A DNA stretch of 64,000 bases. Origin: Cellulomonas gilvus ATCC 13127 (GTDB lineage Bacteria > Actinomycetota > Actinomycetes > Actinomycetales > Cellulomonadaceae). Shown one piece after another: positions 51,583 to 61,200 of this stretch; positions within the stretch are counted from its first letter, which is position 1, and the number at the start of each line of letters is the position of its first letter. The position numbers were made by a program, and so were the translations under genes. The stretch lies in contig NC_015671.1 of NCBI RefSeq assembly GCF_000218545.1, positions 2,790,001 through 2,854,000 on the forward strand, given 5' to 3'. The notes below the pieces were generated by a model. The model was not told the origin of the DNA, searched no databases, and was given only the letters and a program-made list of their open reading frames with translations.

Positions 51583-52218
51583 ATGCGCATCCTCGTCGTC
51601 GTCGGACACCCGTTGACCGGCTCGCTCACGCACGCCCTCGCCGCCGCCTACGCGCAGGGCGCCCGGAGCGCGGGCGCCGAGGTGCGGGTGCACGACCTGG
51701 CCGTCACGCCGTTCCCGCACGACCCGGCCTCACGCGCCGACCTGCGCGCGCCCGACGGCGACACCACGCACCTGGACCCCGCGGTGGCCGCACTGGTCGA
51801 CGACGTGCGCTGGGCCGAGCACCTGGTGGTGCTGCACCCGCAGTGGTGGGGCACGTACCCGGCCGTCCTCAAGGCGTACCTGGACCGCGTCATGCTCTCG
51901 GGGGTCACGTTCCGGTACCGGAGCGGGAGCCTGCCCACGCGCCTCATGCAGGGGCGCACCGCGCGCACGGTGATGACCATGGACTCACCGGGGTTCTGGA
52001 ACCGGTTCGCCTACCGCGACGCCGCGGGCGCGTCGCTGGGCCGGGCGACGCTCGCGTACTGCGGCTACCGGCTGACGGGGCGCACCACGTTCGCCAAGGT
52101 GCGGTTCTCGTCACCCGAGCAGCGCACGCGCTGGCTCGCCACGACGGCCCGGCTCGGCACGCGCGACGCGGCCCGACGGGGCGCCGCGCGGCCGAGCGCG
52201 GCACCGGTCCCCGCCTGA
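51583..52218 (+). CDS. NAD(P)H-dependent flavin/quinone oxidoreductase (flavodoxin_2 fold)
   Basis: A 211-residue protein of the NQO1/YwrO/MdaB group. It starts with RILVVVGHPLTGSLTHALA (phosphate-binding loop), carries HPQWWGTYPAVLKAYLDRV (the conserved WWGxPAxLK motif) and ends in a short Ala/Pro tail. Such enzymes reduce quinones by two electrons and so limit oxidative damage. The ATG 51583 has GAAAGG upstream. It follows a MarR regulator in the same direction, and probable control by that regulator fits a quinone-responsive pair. Confidence 0.88.
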   Translation: MRILVVVGHPLTGSLTHALAAAYAQGARSAGAEVRVHDLAVTPFPHDPASRADLRAPDGDTTHLDPAVAALVDDVRWAEHLVVLHPQWWGTYPAVLKAYLDRVMLSGVTFRYRSGSLPTRLMQGRTARTVMTMDSPGFWNRFAYRDAAGASLGRATLAYCGYRLTGRTTFAKVRFSSPEQRTRWLATTARLGTRDAARRGAARPSAAPVPA

Positions 52219-52222
52219 CGCG

Positions 52223-54349
52223 TCACACCCGCGTCGCGGTGAGCAGCGCCGCGTGGTCCACCTCGAGCGCGGGCGACTGCACGCCGACGAGCGCGAGCGC
52301 GCGGCCCGTCAGGCGGACCGGCGCGCCCCACCACCGCGGGCGGTCCCACGCGTTGTGGGGCGCGTACGGACCGAACGGCGCCACCACGTAGGTCGCGTCC
52401 GGGTCGAGGCCCGGGAGCCGCACGCGACCCGGAGGCCACGTGGCGGGGCGCTCACGCTGCACCAGCGCGTAGATCGCGCGTGACGCGTCGGGCGCGACCA
52501 CGCCGTGCAGCCACAGCCCGGCGTCCGGCACGTCGTCACGCACCGTGGTCCCGCCGTGCAGGAGCGCGCGCTCCTGCTGGTAGAGCGTGATCCACGCCGC
52601 GAGCTCGGCGCGCTCCTCCGGCGAGGCCTGCGTGAGGTCCCACTCGATGCCGAACGACCCGAGCAGCGCGGTCGCGGCCCGGAAGGACAGGTCGAGCACG
52701 CGCCCCGTGGTGTGCGCCGTGCGCGAGCCCACGTGCGATCCGACGAGCTCGGGCGGCAGCAGCTGCGCGGTCCAGCGCTGGATCTCCTGCCGCTCGTGGG
52801 CGTCGATGCAGTCGGACGCCCACACGCGGTCGGTGCGCTCGAGGATGCCGAGGTCCACGCGCGCCCCGCCCGACGAGCACGACTCGATCTCGAGCCCCGG
52901 GCAGTCCGCGCGGATCGCGTCCAGCAGCGCGTACACCGCGAGCGTGTGCGCGTGCACGCGCGGCGCACCCGCGGGACCCGCACCGGCCTCGACCAGGTCG
53001 CGGTTGTGGTCCCACTTCACGTAGTCCACGCCGTACTCACGCACCACGGCGACCACGCGCTCGCGCAGGTAGGCGAACACCTCGGGCCGGGACACGTCGA
53101 GCACCTGCTGGTGCCGCGCCTCGGGCGGCAGCCGGCCCGGCACCTGCAGGATCCAGTCCGGGTGCGCGCGCGCCAGGTCGGAGTCCGGGTTGACCATCTC
53201 GGGCTCGAACCACAGACCCAGCTGCATGCCCAGCGCGTGCACGCGTTCCGCGAGCGGCGTGAGGCCGTCGGGCCACACGTCCTCGTCGACGAACCAGTCG
53301 CCGAGCCCCGCGGTGTCGTCGCGGCGCCCGCGGAACCACCCGTCGTCGAGCACGTACCGCTCGACGCCCACGGCCGCCGCGAGCTCCGCGAGCTCGAGCA
53401 GCCGCGGGAGCGCGTGGTCGAAGTACACGGCCTCCCACACGTTGAGCGTGACCGGGCGCGGTGTCGTCGGGTGCTGCGGGCGCGCGCGCAGGAGCGCGTG
53501 GAACCGCCCCGCGAGCTCGTCCAGGCCGTCGCCGTACGTGCCGTACAGCCACGGCGAGGCGTACTGCTCGCCCGCGGCCAGCCGGACCTCACCGGGCAGC
53601 AGCAGCTCGCCGCCCGCCAGCAGGCGCGTCCCGTCGGGCATGCGCTCGGCCTGCGTGCGGTGGTTGCCGGACCACGCGACGTGCACGCCCCAGCACTCGC
53701 CGCGCCGGAACCCGGCGCCGGGCTCACCGGCGACCAGCACGAGCGTCGCGTCCGCGCCGGTGCGGCCGCGCCGACCCTCGCGCACGTGCGTGCCCACCGT
53801 GAACGCGTGCCGCTGCGGCGCGCGCTCCTTGGCCCACCGGCCCGCGAGGTCGAGGATCTCCCCCGCGTGCGCGGGCACCGGGAGCGCCGGCAGCAGCGCG
53901 TCGACCACGTAGCCGTCGGGACCGGAGTTGGTCAGCGTCGCGCGCGTGCGGACCACGCCCTGCGCGGTGAGCTCGAGCTCGAGCGTGAGGCGCAGCCCCG
54001 CGTGCTCGTCCTCGGCCGCGGCCAGCACGCGGCCGCCGTGCCCGCCCGCGTCCTCGACCTGCGTGTCCGTGACGACGAACGCGGGCGACCACGCGCCCCC
54101 GTCCCGGTGGCCCGCCACTCCCGGCGTGCCGAGCCAGCCGTCGGACTGCCCGGGCAGCACGCCGACCGGGCGCGGCGCGTCCACCTGTGCGCCCGCCAGC
54201 GGCACCTCGCTCGCGCGGACCAGGTCGGCGAGCAGCTCGGGCGGCAGCTCGCCCAGGTCGCGGCCCCAGTGCACGACGGTGGGCAGGCGGTCGTCGTCGG
54301 ACGTCAGCAGCAGGCTCACGCCCGCGGCGCGCAGGTGGATCAGGCTCAT
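52223..54349 (-). CDS. GH36 alpha-galactosidase
   Basis: A 708-residue cytoplasmic enzyme. The N-terminal beta-supersandwich spans about residues 1-300, then the barrel. RYVLDDGWFRGRRDDTAGLG is the DDGW motif with both Asp present. VDYVKWDHNRD holds the nucleophile Asp, and WASDCIDAHERQEIQ holds the acid/base Asp. This is the canonical GH36 set, so alpha-galactoside cleavage (melibiose, raffinose types) is likely, in contrast to the altered GH27 upstream. The ATG 54349 has GGATGGGGG before it. No operator of the arabinoside type lies upstream. Confidence 0.94.
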   Translation of the reverse strand: MSLIHLRAAGVSLLLTSDDDRLPTVVHWGRDLGELPPELLADLVRASEVPLAGAQVDAPRPVGVLPGQSDGWLGTPGVAGHRDGGAWSPAFVVTDTQVEDAGGHGGRVLAAAEDEHAGLRLTLELELTAQGVVRTRATLTNSGPDGYVVDALLPALPVPAHAGEILDLAGRWAKERAPQRHAFTVGTHVREGRRGRTGADATLVLVAGEPGAGFRRGECWGVHVAWSGNHRTQAERMPDGTRLLAGGELLLPGEVRLAAGEQYASPWLYGTYGDGLDELAGRFHALLRARPQHPTTPRPVTLNVWEAVYFDHALPRLLELAELAAAVGVERYVLDDGWFRGRRDDTAGLGDWFVDEDVWPDGLTPLAERVHALGMQLGLWFEPEMVNPDSDLARAHPDWILQVPGRLPPEARHQQVLDVSRPEVFAYLRERVVAVVREYGVDYVKWDHNRDLVEAGAGPAGAPRVHAHTLAVYALLDAIRADCPGLEIESCSSGGARVDLGILERTDRVWASDCIDAHERQEIQRWTAQLLPPELVGSHVGSRTAHTTGRVLDLSFRAATALLGSFGIEWDLTQASPEERAELAAWITLYQQERALLHGGTTVRDDVPDAGLWLHGVVAPDASRAIYALVQRERPATWPPGRVRLPGLDPDATYVVAPFGPYAPHNAWDRPRWWGAPVRLTGRALALVGVQSPALEVDHAALLTATRV

Positions 54350-54388
54350 GCCCCCATCCAACCGTGTGCACGCGTGCCCGGGGCGCAG

Positions 54389-54437
54389 GCGGGCCCGGTG
54401 CCCAGGGGGTCCCTCGACCCCTGGGCACCGGGCCCGC
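54389..54437 (-). terminator. 20-bp perfect hairpin between GH43 and GH36 genes
   Basis: The arm 54389-54408 is perfectly complementary to 54418-54437, with a 9-base loop. It is the longest perfect stem I found in the window. It lies between the stop of the large GH43 gene and the start of GH36. No T-tract follows on the minus strand. Confidence 0.8.
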
Positions 54438-54507
54438 TTGCTGAGCGGTGGGCGCCCTCACCGGCGACCCACCGCCGTCCTCGTCCCGCCGCGGTGCGGC
54501 GGGAGGA

Positions 54508-57500
54508 TCAGTACATCGCGGCGGCGCTCGCGGCCCGGACCACGAGCGTCGTCCCGACGCTCGACGGCTGGACCGTCGTCGACCCGAGGTACCGCACCTT
54601 GAGCGTGTACGTGCCCGCAGCGAGACGCGGCAGCGTCACGACGACCTTGCCGCCGCTGGTGAGGGTCGCTGAGCGCGACGTGAGGGCCTTGCCCCCGCGC
54701 ATCACGGTCACCGCGACCTTCCCCGTGAGCTGGCTCGCCGGCACCGCGTTCGCGGTCACGGCCACGGACACCCGCGCGCCCTGGCGGGCCGTGACGGCCG
54801 GTGCCGAGGCGCTGGTCCGCGACGCGGCCCGCACCACCTTGAGCGTCACCGCACCCTGCGAGGTCAGGAACCGGCTGGTCCCGTCGTAGACCACCGTCAG
54901 GCGGTGCGTGCCCACGGGCAGGCGGGTGAGCGTGACCGTCGCGCGACCGCCCGAGAGCGTCCCGCTGCCGACCTTGGTGCTGCCCTCCAGGACGCGCACG
55001 GTGCCGGTGGGCGTGCCCGCGGTCGCCGTGACGGTCACCGCGACACGCGCGGTGGCGCCGTACGCGACGGGCGAGCTCACGACGCCGACCGTGCGGGTCG
55101 CGACGGGGAGCGTCCCGTCCACGGGGACCACCGCGGTGTTCGTGACCTCGGTGTTGCCCGCGACGTCCACCGCGCGGTAGGAGACCGTCGTGGCGGCGGA
55201 GCCGACCGTGACGGGGCCCGTGTAGGCCTGCCACGCGCCCGAGCCGATGCGGTACTCCGTGCGGGCCACGCCCGACGTGGAGTCCGCGGCGCGCACCGTG
55301 ACGGTCCGTGCCGCGGCGTCGACGGTCGCCCGCGAGACCGGCGCGGTCGCGTCGATCGGCACGTCGAGCGTCACCGGCGTGGCCGACGTGCGGCCGGAGC
55401 CGTCGGTCGCGCGAGCCGCGACCACGTGCCGCCCGTCGCCCGTGACCGTCGCGGTCGCGGTCGCACCGTCGGTGGTGACCTCGGCGCCGTCGTCGACCGC
55501 GAGGCCCACGGACGCGATGCCCGCGGCGTCCTCGGCGTGCGCCGTGACGGCGACCGTCCCGGTCCGCCACCACCCTGCGAGCCCGTCGGCCGCGGGTGCG
55601 GGTGTCAGCGTGACCGTGGGGTCGGACGCGTCGGTCACGACGACCGTGACCGAGGCCCGCACACGCGAGCCCGCCGCGACGTCGCCCTCGACCACGAACT
55701 CGCCCGACGACGCGTAGTCGGCCGGGTCGACCGCGTCCCACGTGACGGCGACGTCGTCGGACGAGCCGTCGGCGTAGTGCACCGTCGCGGTCGACGGGAG
55801 CTGCGGGGCCACGCCCGGCTCCGTGGCGACCGTCTGCGGGTCGACCGACTGCACCAGCAGGTCGGGCTGGTAGGCCGCGAGCACGGCCTCGTACTCGTCC
55901 TGCGTGACCGGCAGCACCGTGCCGTGCCGCGGGCTGGAGGGCAGCACCGCGTTCGTCACGGCCGTCCACGTCCCCGACGCGATGTCGGTCGACTTGAACG
56001 CCATGTAGCCGCGACCGCCGTGATAGCTCGGCTGGTCGACGAACAGGTACCAGGCGTCCTCGTCGTTCGCCTTGAAGATCGTCGGACCCTCACCCGCGGA
56101 GAACGTGCCGCCCCACGGGTTGGGCTGGCCCTGCCCGACCTTCTCCTTGACGAGCTGCCAGCCGGGCGAGGTCGTCGTGGTCGGCAGCGTGCCGCTCACC
56201 GTGGCGAGCAGGTCCGACGAGCGCTCCTGCCGGACGAGCATGTACGCCTCGTCCTTGGTGAACCGGTAGTAGGTGCCGTCCTCCTCGATGACCGTGGAGT
56301 CGATCATGCCGAGGCCCGTGCCGCGCTTGACGTCGATCCAGGGCCGGGGCTCGCTGAACGTCACGAAGTCGCGCGTCGTGGCGTACATCATCCGGTTGTA
56401 CGTCGTGGTGTAGGACCGGCCCGCCGTCTCGGTGGTCGGGTAGATGTTCGACGCCCAGAACACCACGTACGCCCCGAGGTCCGCGTCGTAGTACGCCTCG
56501 GGCGCCCACGTGTTGCCCGCGAAGTCGGACGAGACCTTGACGTGCCGCTGCTCCGACCAGCTCACGAGGTCCGTGGACTCCCACACCTCGATGTAGGTCG
56601 AGCCGTTCTGCTGCGCCTGCCCGAACGTGCGGCCGCCGTAGATCTTGAGGTCGGTGGCCAGCATGTAGAACTTGTCGCCCTCGGGCGAGCGGATGATGAA
56701 CGGGTCACGCAGACCCCGCTCGCCGTACTCGGACGTGAGCACCGGCTCCGCGTCGTTGAGGTCCACCCACCTGGTCGGGTCGTCGCCCTGGCTCGCGCCG
56801 AGGTAGATCGACTCGCCGTCCGCCGTGCTCTCGCCCTCGAAGTACGCGAACAGGTACGCGTCGGGGTCGACGGTCTCCGGCAGGGCCGGGACGGTCGCGG
56901 TGAACGTCCGCGTCGCGGTCGCGGCGTCGAGCGTGCCCGTCGCCGTGAGCGTGACCGTGGCCGCGGGCTGGCCGTGCGCGGGGCGCTGCACCAGACCGGT
57001 CGCACCGATCACGGCCGGTGCGGACGACGTCCAGGCGAACGTCGAGCCGTTGTCGCCGGACGTCGGGAGCGTGAGGTTGCCGCGCACGTCGTCGAGGTTG
57101 ACCACCTCGAGCGCCGCGAGGTCCTCGGCCAGCAGACCGGGCGCGTCCGGACGCTCCAGCACGACGACCGTGAACTGCTTGGTGCGCTGCTCCGCACCCC
57201 GCTTGACGGTCGCCGTCAGCGTCACGGTCGCATCACCCGATCCGGGCGCCGGCCGGCTGACGGCTCCCGCCGACGAGACGACCGTGGGGTCCGAGGACGC
57301 CCACGTGATGGTCGAGCCCGCGCTGCCCGTCGTGGGCAGCGACAGCGCGCTCGTGACCGCGGAGGTGTCGCCGAGCGTCAGCGCGGCCGTGTCGGCCGTC
57401 ACGGCCGGGACCGTCACGTCGGACGCGAGCTCGGTGAGCTCGGCCCCGGTCAGCTCGCGGTCGTAGATGCGGAAGTCACGCATCTTGCCCTGGAACGACT

Positions 57501-58179
57501 TGTCGCCCGCCCACGCGGAGCGCCCCAGGAAGTTGTAGGTGCCGCCGTTGGCCACCTCGCTGGGCTTGACCGTGATCGCGGAGTTGCGCGCGACCTCCAC
57601 ACCGTCGTCGTACAGCACCGCGTAGCCGGGCGACGCCGGCGTGCCGCCGACGATCGTGTACGTGAGGTGCTTCCAGGTGTTGGTGGGCACGGCACCGGGC
57701 CGCGTCGTGTTCTGCTCGCCGGTGTAGGTCCCGGTCGTGATGGCACCACGCAGGCGCGCGCTCGAGTCGCTGCCCGTCACGAAGACGTAGCCGGTGCCCG
57801 CGCCGGCGGTCGCCGTGTTGCCCAGGTTGAACATGAAGTAGTTGGCGGTCAGACCCGTCGCGATGTTGACGTCGAAGTCGACCGTCACCGAGTCGAGCCC
57901 GGTCAGGAGTCCGTTCGGCAGCGCGACCGCGTTGCCGGCGCTCGAGGCGCCGCCCGAGAACGTGAACCCGTCACCGGCGTTCCACGTCGCGGCCCCGGTC
58001 ACCGTGCCGTCGCGGCCGTGGCCCGAGGAGTCGGCGGCGACCGTGCCGCTCGTCTCGTCGAGCTTCCACCAGCCGACCAGGCCGTCACCCGTCGCGGCGC
58101 CGGCGGGCGTCGTGACCAGCGCCGTCGTGAGGGTCACGGCGGCCGCGGCCACCGCCCCCCAGAGGCGTCGTGCTCTCAT
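54508..58179 (-). CDS. Secreted modular GH43 arabinan-degrading enzyme
   Basis: A 1223-residue extracellular protein. Signal peptide (RARRLWGAVAAAAVTLTTALV, cut near AGAATG), a LamG/concanavalin-like domain (about 35-240), two atrophied bacterial Ig domains (about 255-435), then the GH43 propeller (about 440-750) with GLRDPFII, GMIDSTVIEEDGTYY and FSAGEGPTIF for the three acidic residues. A Big-type domain, Ig-like repeats and a beta-rich tail follow. There is no LPXTG or SLH anchor. I chose the second of two adjacent ATGs, with AAGGAG 6 bases upstream. It is downstream of the secreted GH51 gene in the same direction. Confidence 0.85.
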   Translation of the reverse strand: MRARRLWGAVAAAAVTLTTALVTTPAGAATGDGLVGWWKLDETSGTVAADSSGHGRDGTVTGAATWNAGDGFTFSGGASSAGNAVALPNGLLTGLDSVTVDFDVNIATGLTANYFMFNLGNTATAGAGTGYVFVTGSDSSARLRGAITTGTYTGEQNTTRPGAVPTNTWKHLTYTIVGGTPASPGYAVLYDDGVEVARNSAITVKPSEVANGGTYNFLGRSAWAGDKSFQGKMRDFRIYDRELTGAELTELASDVTVPAVTADTAALTLGDTSAVTSALSLPTTGSAGSTITWASSDPTVVSSAGAVSRPAPGSGDATVTLTATVKRGAEQRTKQFTVVVLERPDAPGLLAEDLAALEVVNLDDVRGNLTLPTSGDNGSTFAWTSSAPAVIGATGLVQRPAHGQPAATVTLTATGTLDAATATRTFTATVPALPETVDPDAYLFAYFEGESTADGESIYLGASQGDDPTRWVDLNDAEPVLTSEYGERGLRDPFIIRSPEGDKFYMLATDLKIYGGRTFGQAQQNGSTYIEVWESTDLVSWSEQRHVKVSSDFAGNTWAPEAYYDADLGAYVVFWASNIYPTTETAGRSYTTTYNRMMYATTRDFVTFSEPRPWIDVKRGTGLGMIDSTVIEEDGTYYRFTKDEAYMLVRQERSSDLLATVSGTLPTTTTSPGWQLVKEKVGQGQPNPWGGTFSAGEGPTIFKANDEDAWYLFVDQPSYHGGRGYMAFKSTDIASGTWTAVTNAVLPSSPRHGTVLPVTQDEYEAVLAAYQPDLLVQSVDPQTVATEPGVAPQLPSTATVHYADGSSDDVAVTWDAVDPADYASSGEFVVEGDVAAGSRVRASVTVVVTDASDPTVTLTPAPAADGLAGWWRTGTVAVTAHAEDAAGIASVGLAVDDGAEVTTDGATATATVTGDGRHVVAARATDGSGRTSATPVTLDVPIDATAPVSRATVDAAARTVTVRAADSTSGVARTEYRIGSGAWQAYTGPVTVGSAATTVSYRAVDVAGNTEVTNTAVVPVDGTLPVATRTVGVVSSPVAYGATARVAVTVTATAGTPTGTVRVLEGSTKVGSGTLSGGRATVTLTRLPVGTHRLTVVYDGTSRFLTSQGAVTLKVVRAASRTSASAPAVTARQGARVSVAVTANAVPASQLTGKVAVTVMRGGKALTSRSATLTSGGKVVVTLPRLAAGTYTLKVRYLGSTTVQPSSVGTTLVVRAASAAAMY

Positions 58180-58238
58180 CATGTGCTCCTTGGTGTGTTC
58201 CGGATGAGTCATGGCCGGGCGCAGCCGCCCGGGGGGTG

Positions 58239-58283
58239 GCGCGGGCCGCGACGTCGCCCGGGGGTGGACGTCACGGCCCGCGC
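58239..58283 (-). terminator. Hairpin between the secreted GH51 and GH43 genes
   Basis: A 17-base arm (58239-58255) pairs with 58267-58283 with one mismatch and an 11-base loop, directly after the GH51 stop. No T-tract. Confidence 0.6.
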
Positions 58284-58287
58284 GGGG

Positions 58288-61200
58288 TCAGCGCCGGACG
58301 ACGAGCGACGTGGACGCCGACGACGCGGCGACCAGGGACGAGCCCGCGTAGGTCGCCTTCACGGCGTACGTGCCCGCGGCCAGCCTCGGCAGCGAGACCT
58401 TGGCCGTGCCCGTCGTCCCGAGCGTCGCCGTGCGGGTCGCGACGACCTTGCCGGCGCGCGTGACGACGAACGTCACCTTGCCGGTGAGCGTGACGCCCGC
58501 GGCGCTCGCGACCTTGGCGGTCGCGGTGCCGGCGGTGGTCGCGCGCACGGACGGCGCCGTGACCTTCGTCGTGGACGCGGCCTTCGTGACCGTGACCCGG
58601 ACGGTGGTCGAGGACGCCGCGAACCGTGCGTCACCGCTGTACCGGACGGTCAGCGTGTGCACGCCCGGTGCCAGGTCCGGCCGGACCGCGATCGTCACGC
58701 CGCCGGACGCGAGCGTCCCGCTGCCCACCAGACGCGACCCGTCGAGCACGCGGACCGTGCCCGTGGGCGTGGCCGTGGACCCGGGCGCGCCGGCGACCGC
58801 GACCACGAGCGACCGCTTGGCCCCGTACGCGACCGTGGCGGGCTGCGCGAGCGCCGTCGTCGACGTCGCGGTCAGCGTGGCGCCGACCTTCGGCACCACC
58901 ACCGACCCGGCCACCTCCGTGTTGCCCAGCGCGTCCACCGCGCGGAACCACACCGTGGTGGCGGCCGACCCGACCGTGACGGGCGACGCGTACGTGGACC
59001 AGGGCGCGGTGGCCGTGGTCCGGTACTCGATGCGCGCCACGCCCGCACCGTCGTCGGCCGCACGCAGCGCGACCGTGCGGGCGGTGGTGTCGACCGTCGC
59101 GTTGGAGACCGGCGCGGTCGCGTCGATCTTCAGCGTGAGCGTCTCGACCCCGGACACGTTGCCGGACGCGTCGGTGACGCGGGCCTGCACGGTGTGCGGG
59201 CCGTCGCCGCTGACCCGCACGGTCGCGGTGCCACCCGGCTGCGCGACCCACGCGCCGCCGTCCACCGCGAGCTCCACGGTCGCGACCTCGCGGTCGTCGG
59301 TGCCCTTCGCGGTGACCGTCGTCGGCTGCGCGTGGTAGCCGCGGACGGGTGTGCCGGACGCGGTGAGCGAGGCGACCTCGGGCGCCTGCTCGTCGGGCGT
59401 GTGCAGCCGCAGGAACGTGATCGAGTACGCCGGGAAGTCGTACGTGAAGTCCTGCGAGACGCCCGTGATCGTCCGCTCGACCGGGACCAGCCGGTCCGGG
59501 TCGGCCTTCGTGTTCATGTCGCCCGGACGGCCCACGATCTCGATCGCCTGCGCCTCGTCCGCGACCTCGACGTCCGACGTCGTGATGCGCGTGCGCTGCG
59601 CGGTGTCGGACGTGTTGACGACCTTCACGACGACGTCGCCCGTGCTGATGTCGCGCGTGACCACCTGGTACACGTCGGCCGGGACCTCGTCGTCGTACTG
59701 CATCTGCAGCTCGCCGTCGAGGTACAGCTCGATGTGCCGGCCCTGGACCACGACCTTGAGGTCGTACTCCTGGCCCGTGACGATCGTGCTGTTCTCGACC
59801 GCGGCGACCTCGTTGGCCGAGCCGCCCGCCGCCTTCTGCAGCGCCTGGCGGGTGTTGTTCCAGCCGCCCAGGTTCCACCAGTAGTAGCTGTTGGAGCCCG
59901 TCGCGGCGAAGCCGACCAGGAAGCCCTCCGAGCCGGAGACCTTGGTGCCCGTGAGCTCGAGCGTGTAGTTGTCCCAGTCCTTGCTGTACGCACCCGTGAC
60001 GATCGAGCGCGCGTCCGTGACCGAGGTCGAGGACTGCCGGTACTTGCCGTCCGTGACGGCCCACGTGCCGGTCTGCGGGCTCCACTGCGACGCGTCGGTG
60101 AAGTCGTCGGAGAACAGCACCTCGTCGGTGTCGTTGTCCGTGACCACCACGTCGTCGTAGTCCGCAGCCGTCGACCAGGTCGACAGGAACACCCCGCCCG
60201 TCAGGTCGGGCACCGCGTCCGCCGAGACCTCGTACGTGCTGGGCACCACCTGGTCACCCTTGTTGGTGCCGAACAGCTGCTGCACCCAGTAGTTGACCGA
60301 GCCCCAGGACTCGTCGTTGTCGTACCAGATCGCGTCCGGCGACCACTGCACGTAGCTCTCGTTGGCGAGCAGCGGTGCGTAGGACGCGAGGCGCACGACG
60401 TCGGAGTTGCGCTCGATGGCCGTCATGTAGGACGCCTCGGCGAGCGCGTTCCACAGGGTGTTGCCCTTCGACGCGTACTCCCCGAGGAACACCGCCGGGC
60501 CCTCGCGGTCGTAGGAGTCGTACCGGTCGTTGTTGGTCAGGAACCAGTCCGGGTCGTTGTAGTAGTGCTCGTCGACCAGGTCCACCTTCTGCGCGCGGTT
60601 GAACGCCCACAGGGTGTCGAACCGGGAGCCGGTGTCGTCGGGGCCCGAGTTCGAGATGATCTCGATGTCCGGGTAGCGCGCCACGATCGCGTCACGGAAC
60701 TTGGGGAAGTTCGCCTCGAACGTGGTCGTGTTCTCCTCGTTGCCGAGGCCGATGTACCGCATGCCGAACGGCTCGGGGTGACCCAGCTCGGCGCGCACGG
60801 CGCCCCACTGCGTGTCGACGTCGCCGTTGGCGAACTCGATCAGGTCGAGCGTGTCCTGGACCCAGCGCTGGATCGACGCGTCGTCCTTCATCTCCGGGAT
60901 GGTGCTGCCGCAGCCGTTGGCGCCCACGGACAGGACGGGCAGCGGCGTGGCGCCCAGGTCCTCGGCGAGCTCGAAGTACTCGAGGTAGCCGATGCCGTAG
61001 GACTGGTTGTAGCCCCAGAAGTTCCAGTTGGTCGCGCGCTCCTCGACCGGACCGATGGTCTCCTTCCACTGGTACGTCCGGCGGCGGTCGACGTAGCCCG
61101 ACTCGACGTAGGACTTGAACGTCCCGACGTTGGTCACGCAGCCGCCCGGGAACCGGACGAACGAGGGGTTGAGCGCCTCGATCTTCTCCGCGAGGTCCTT

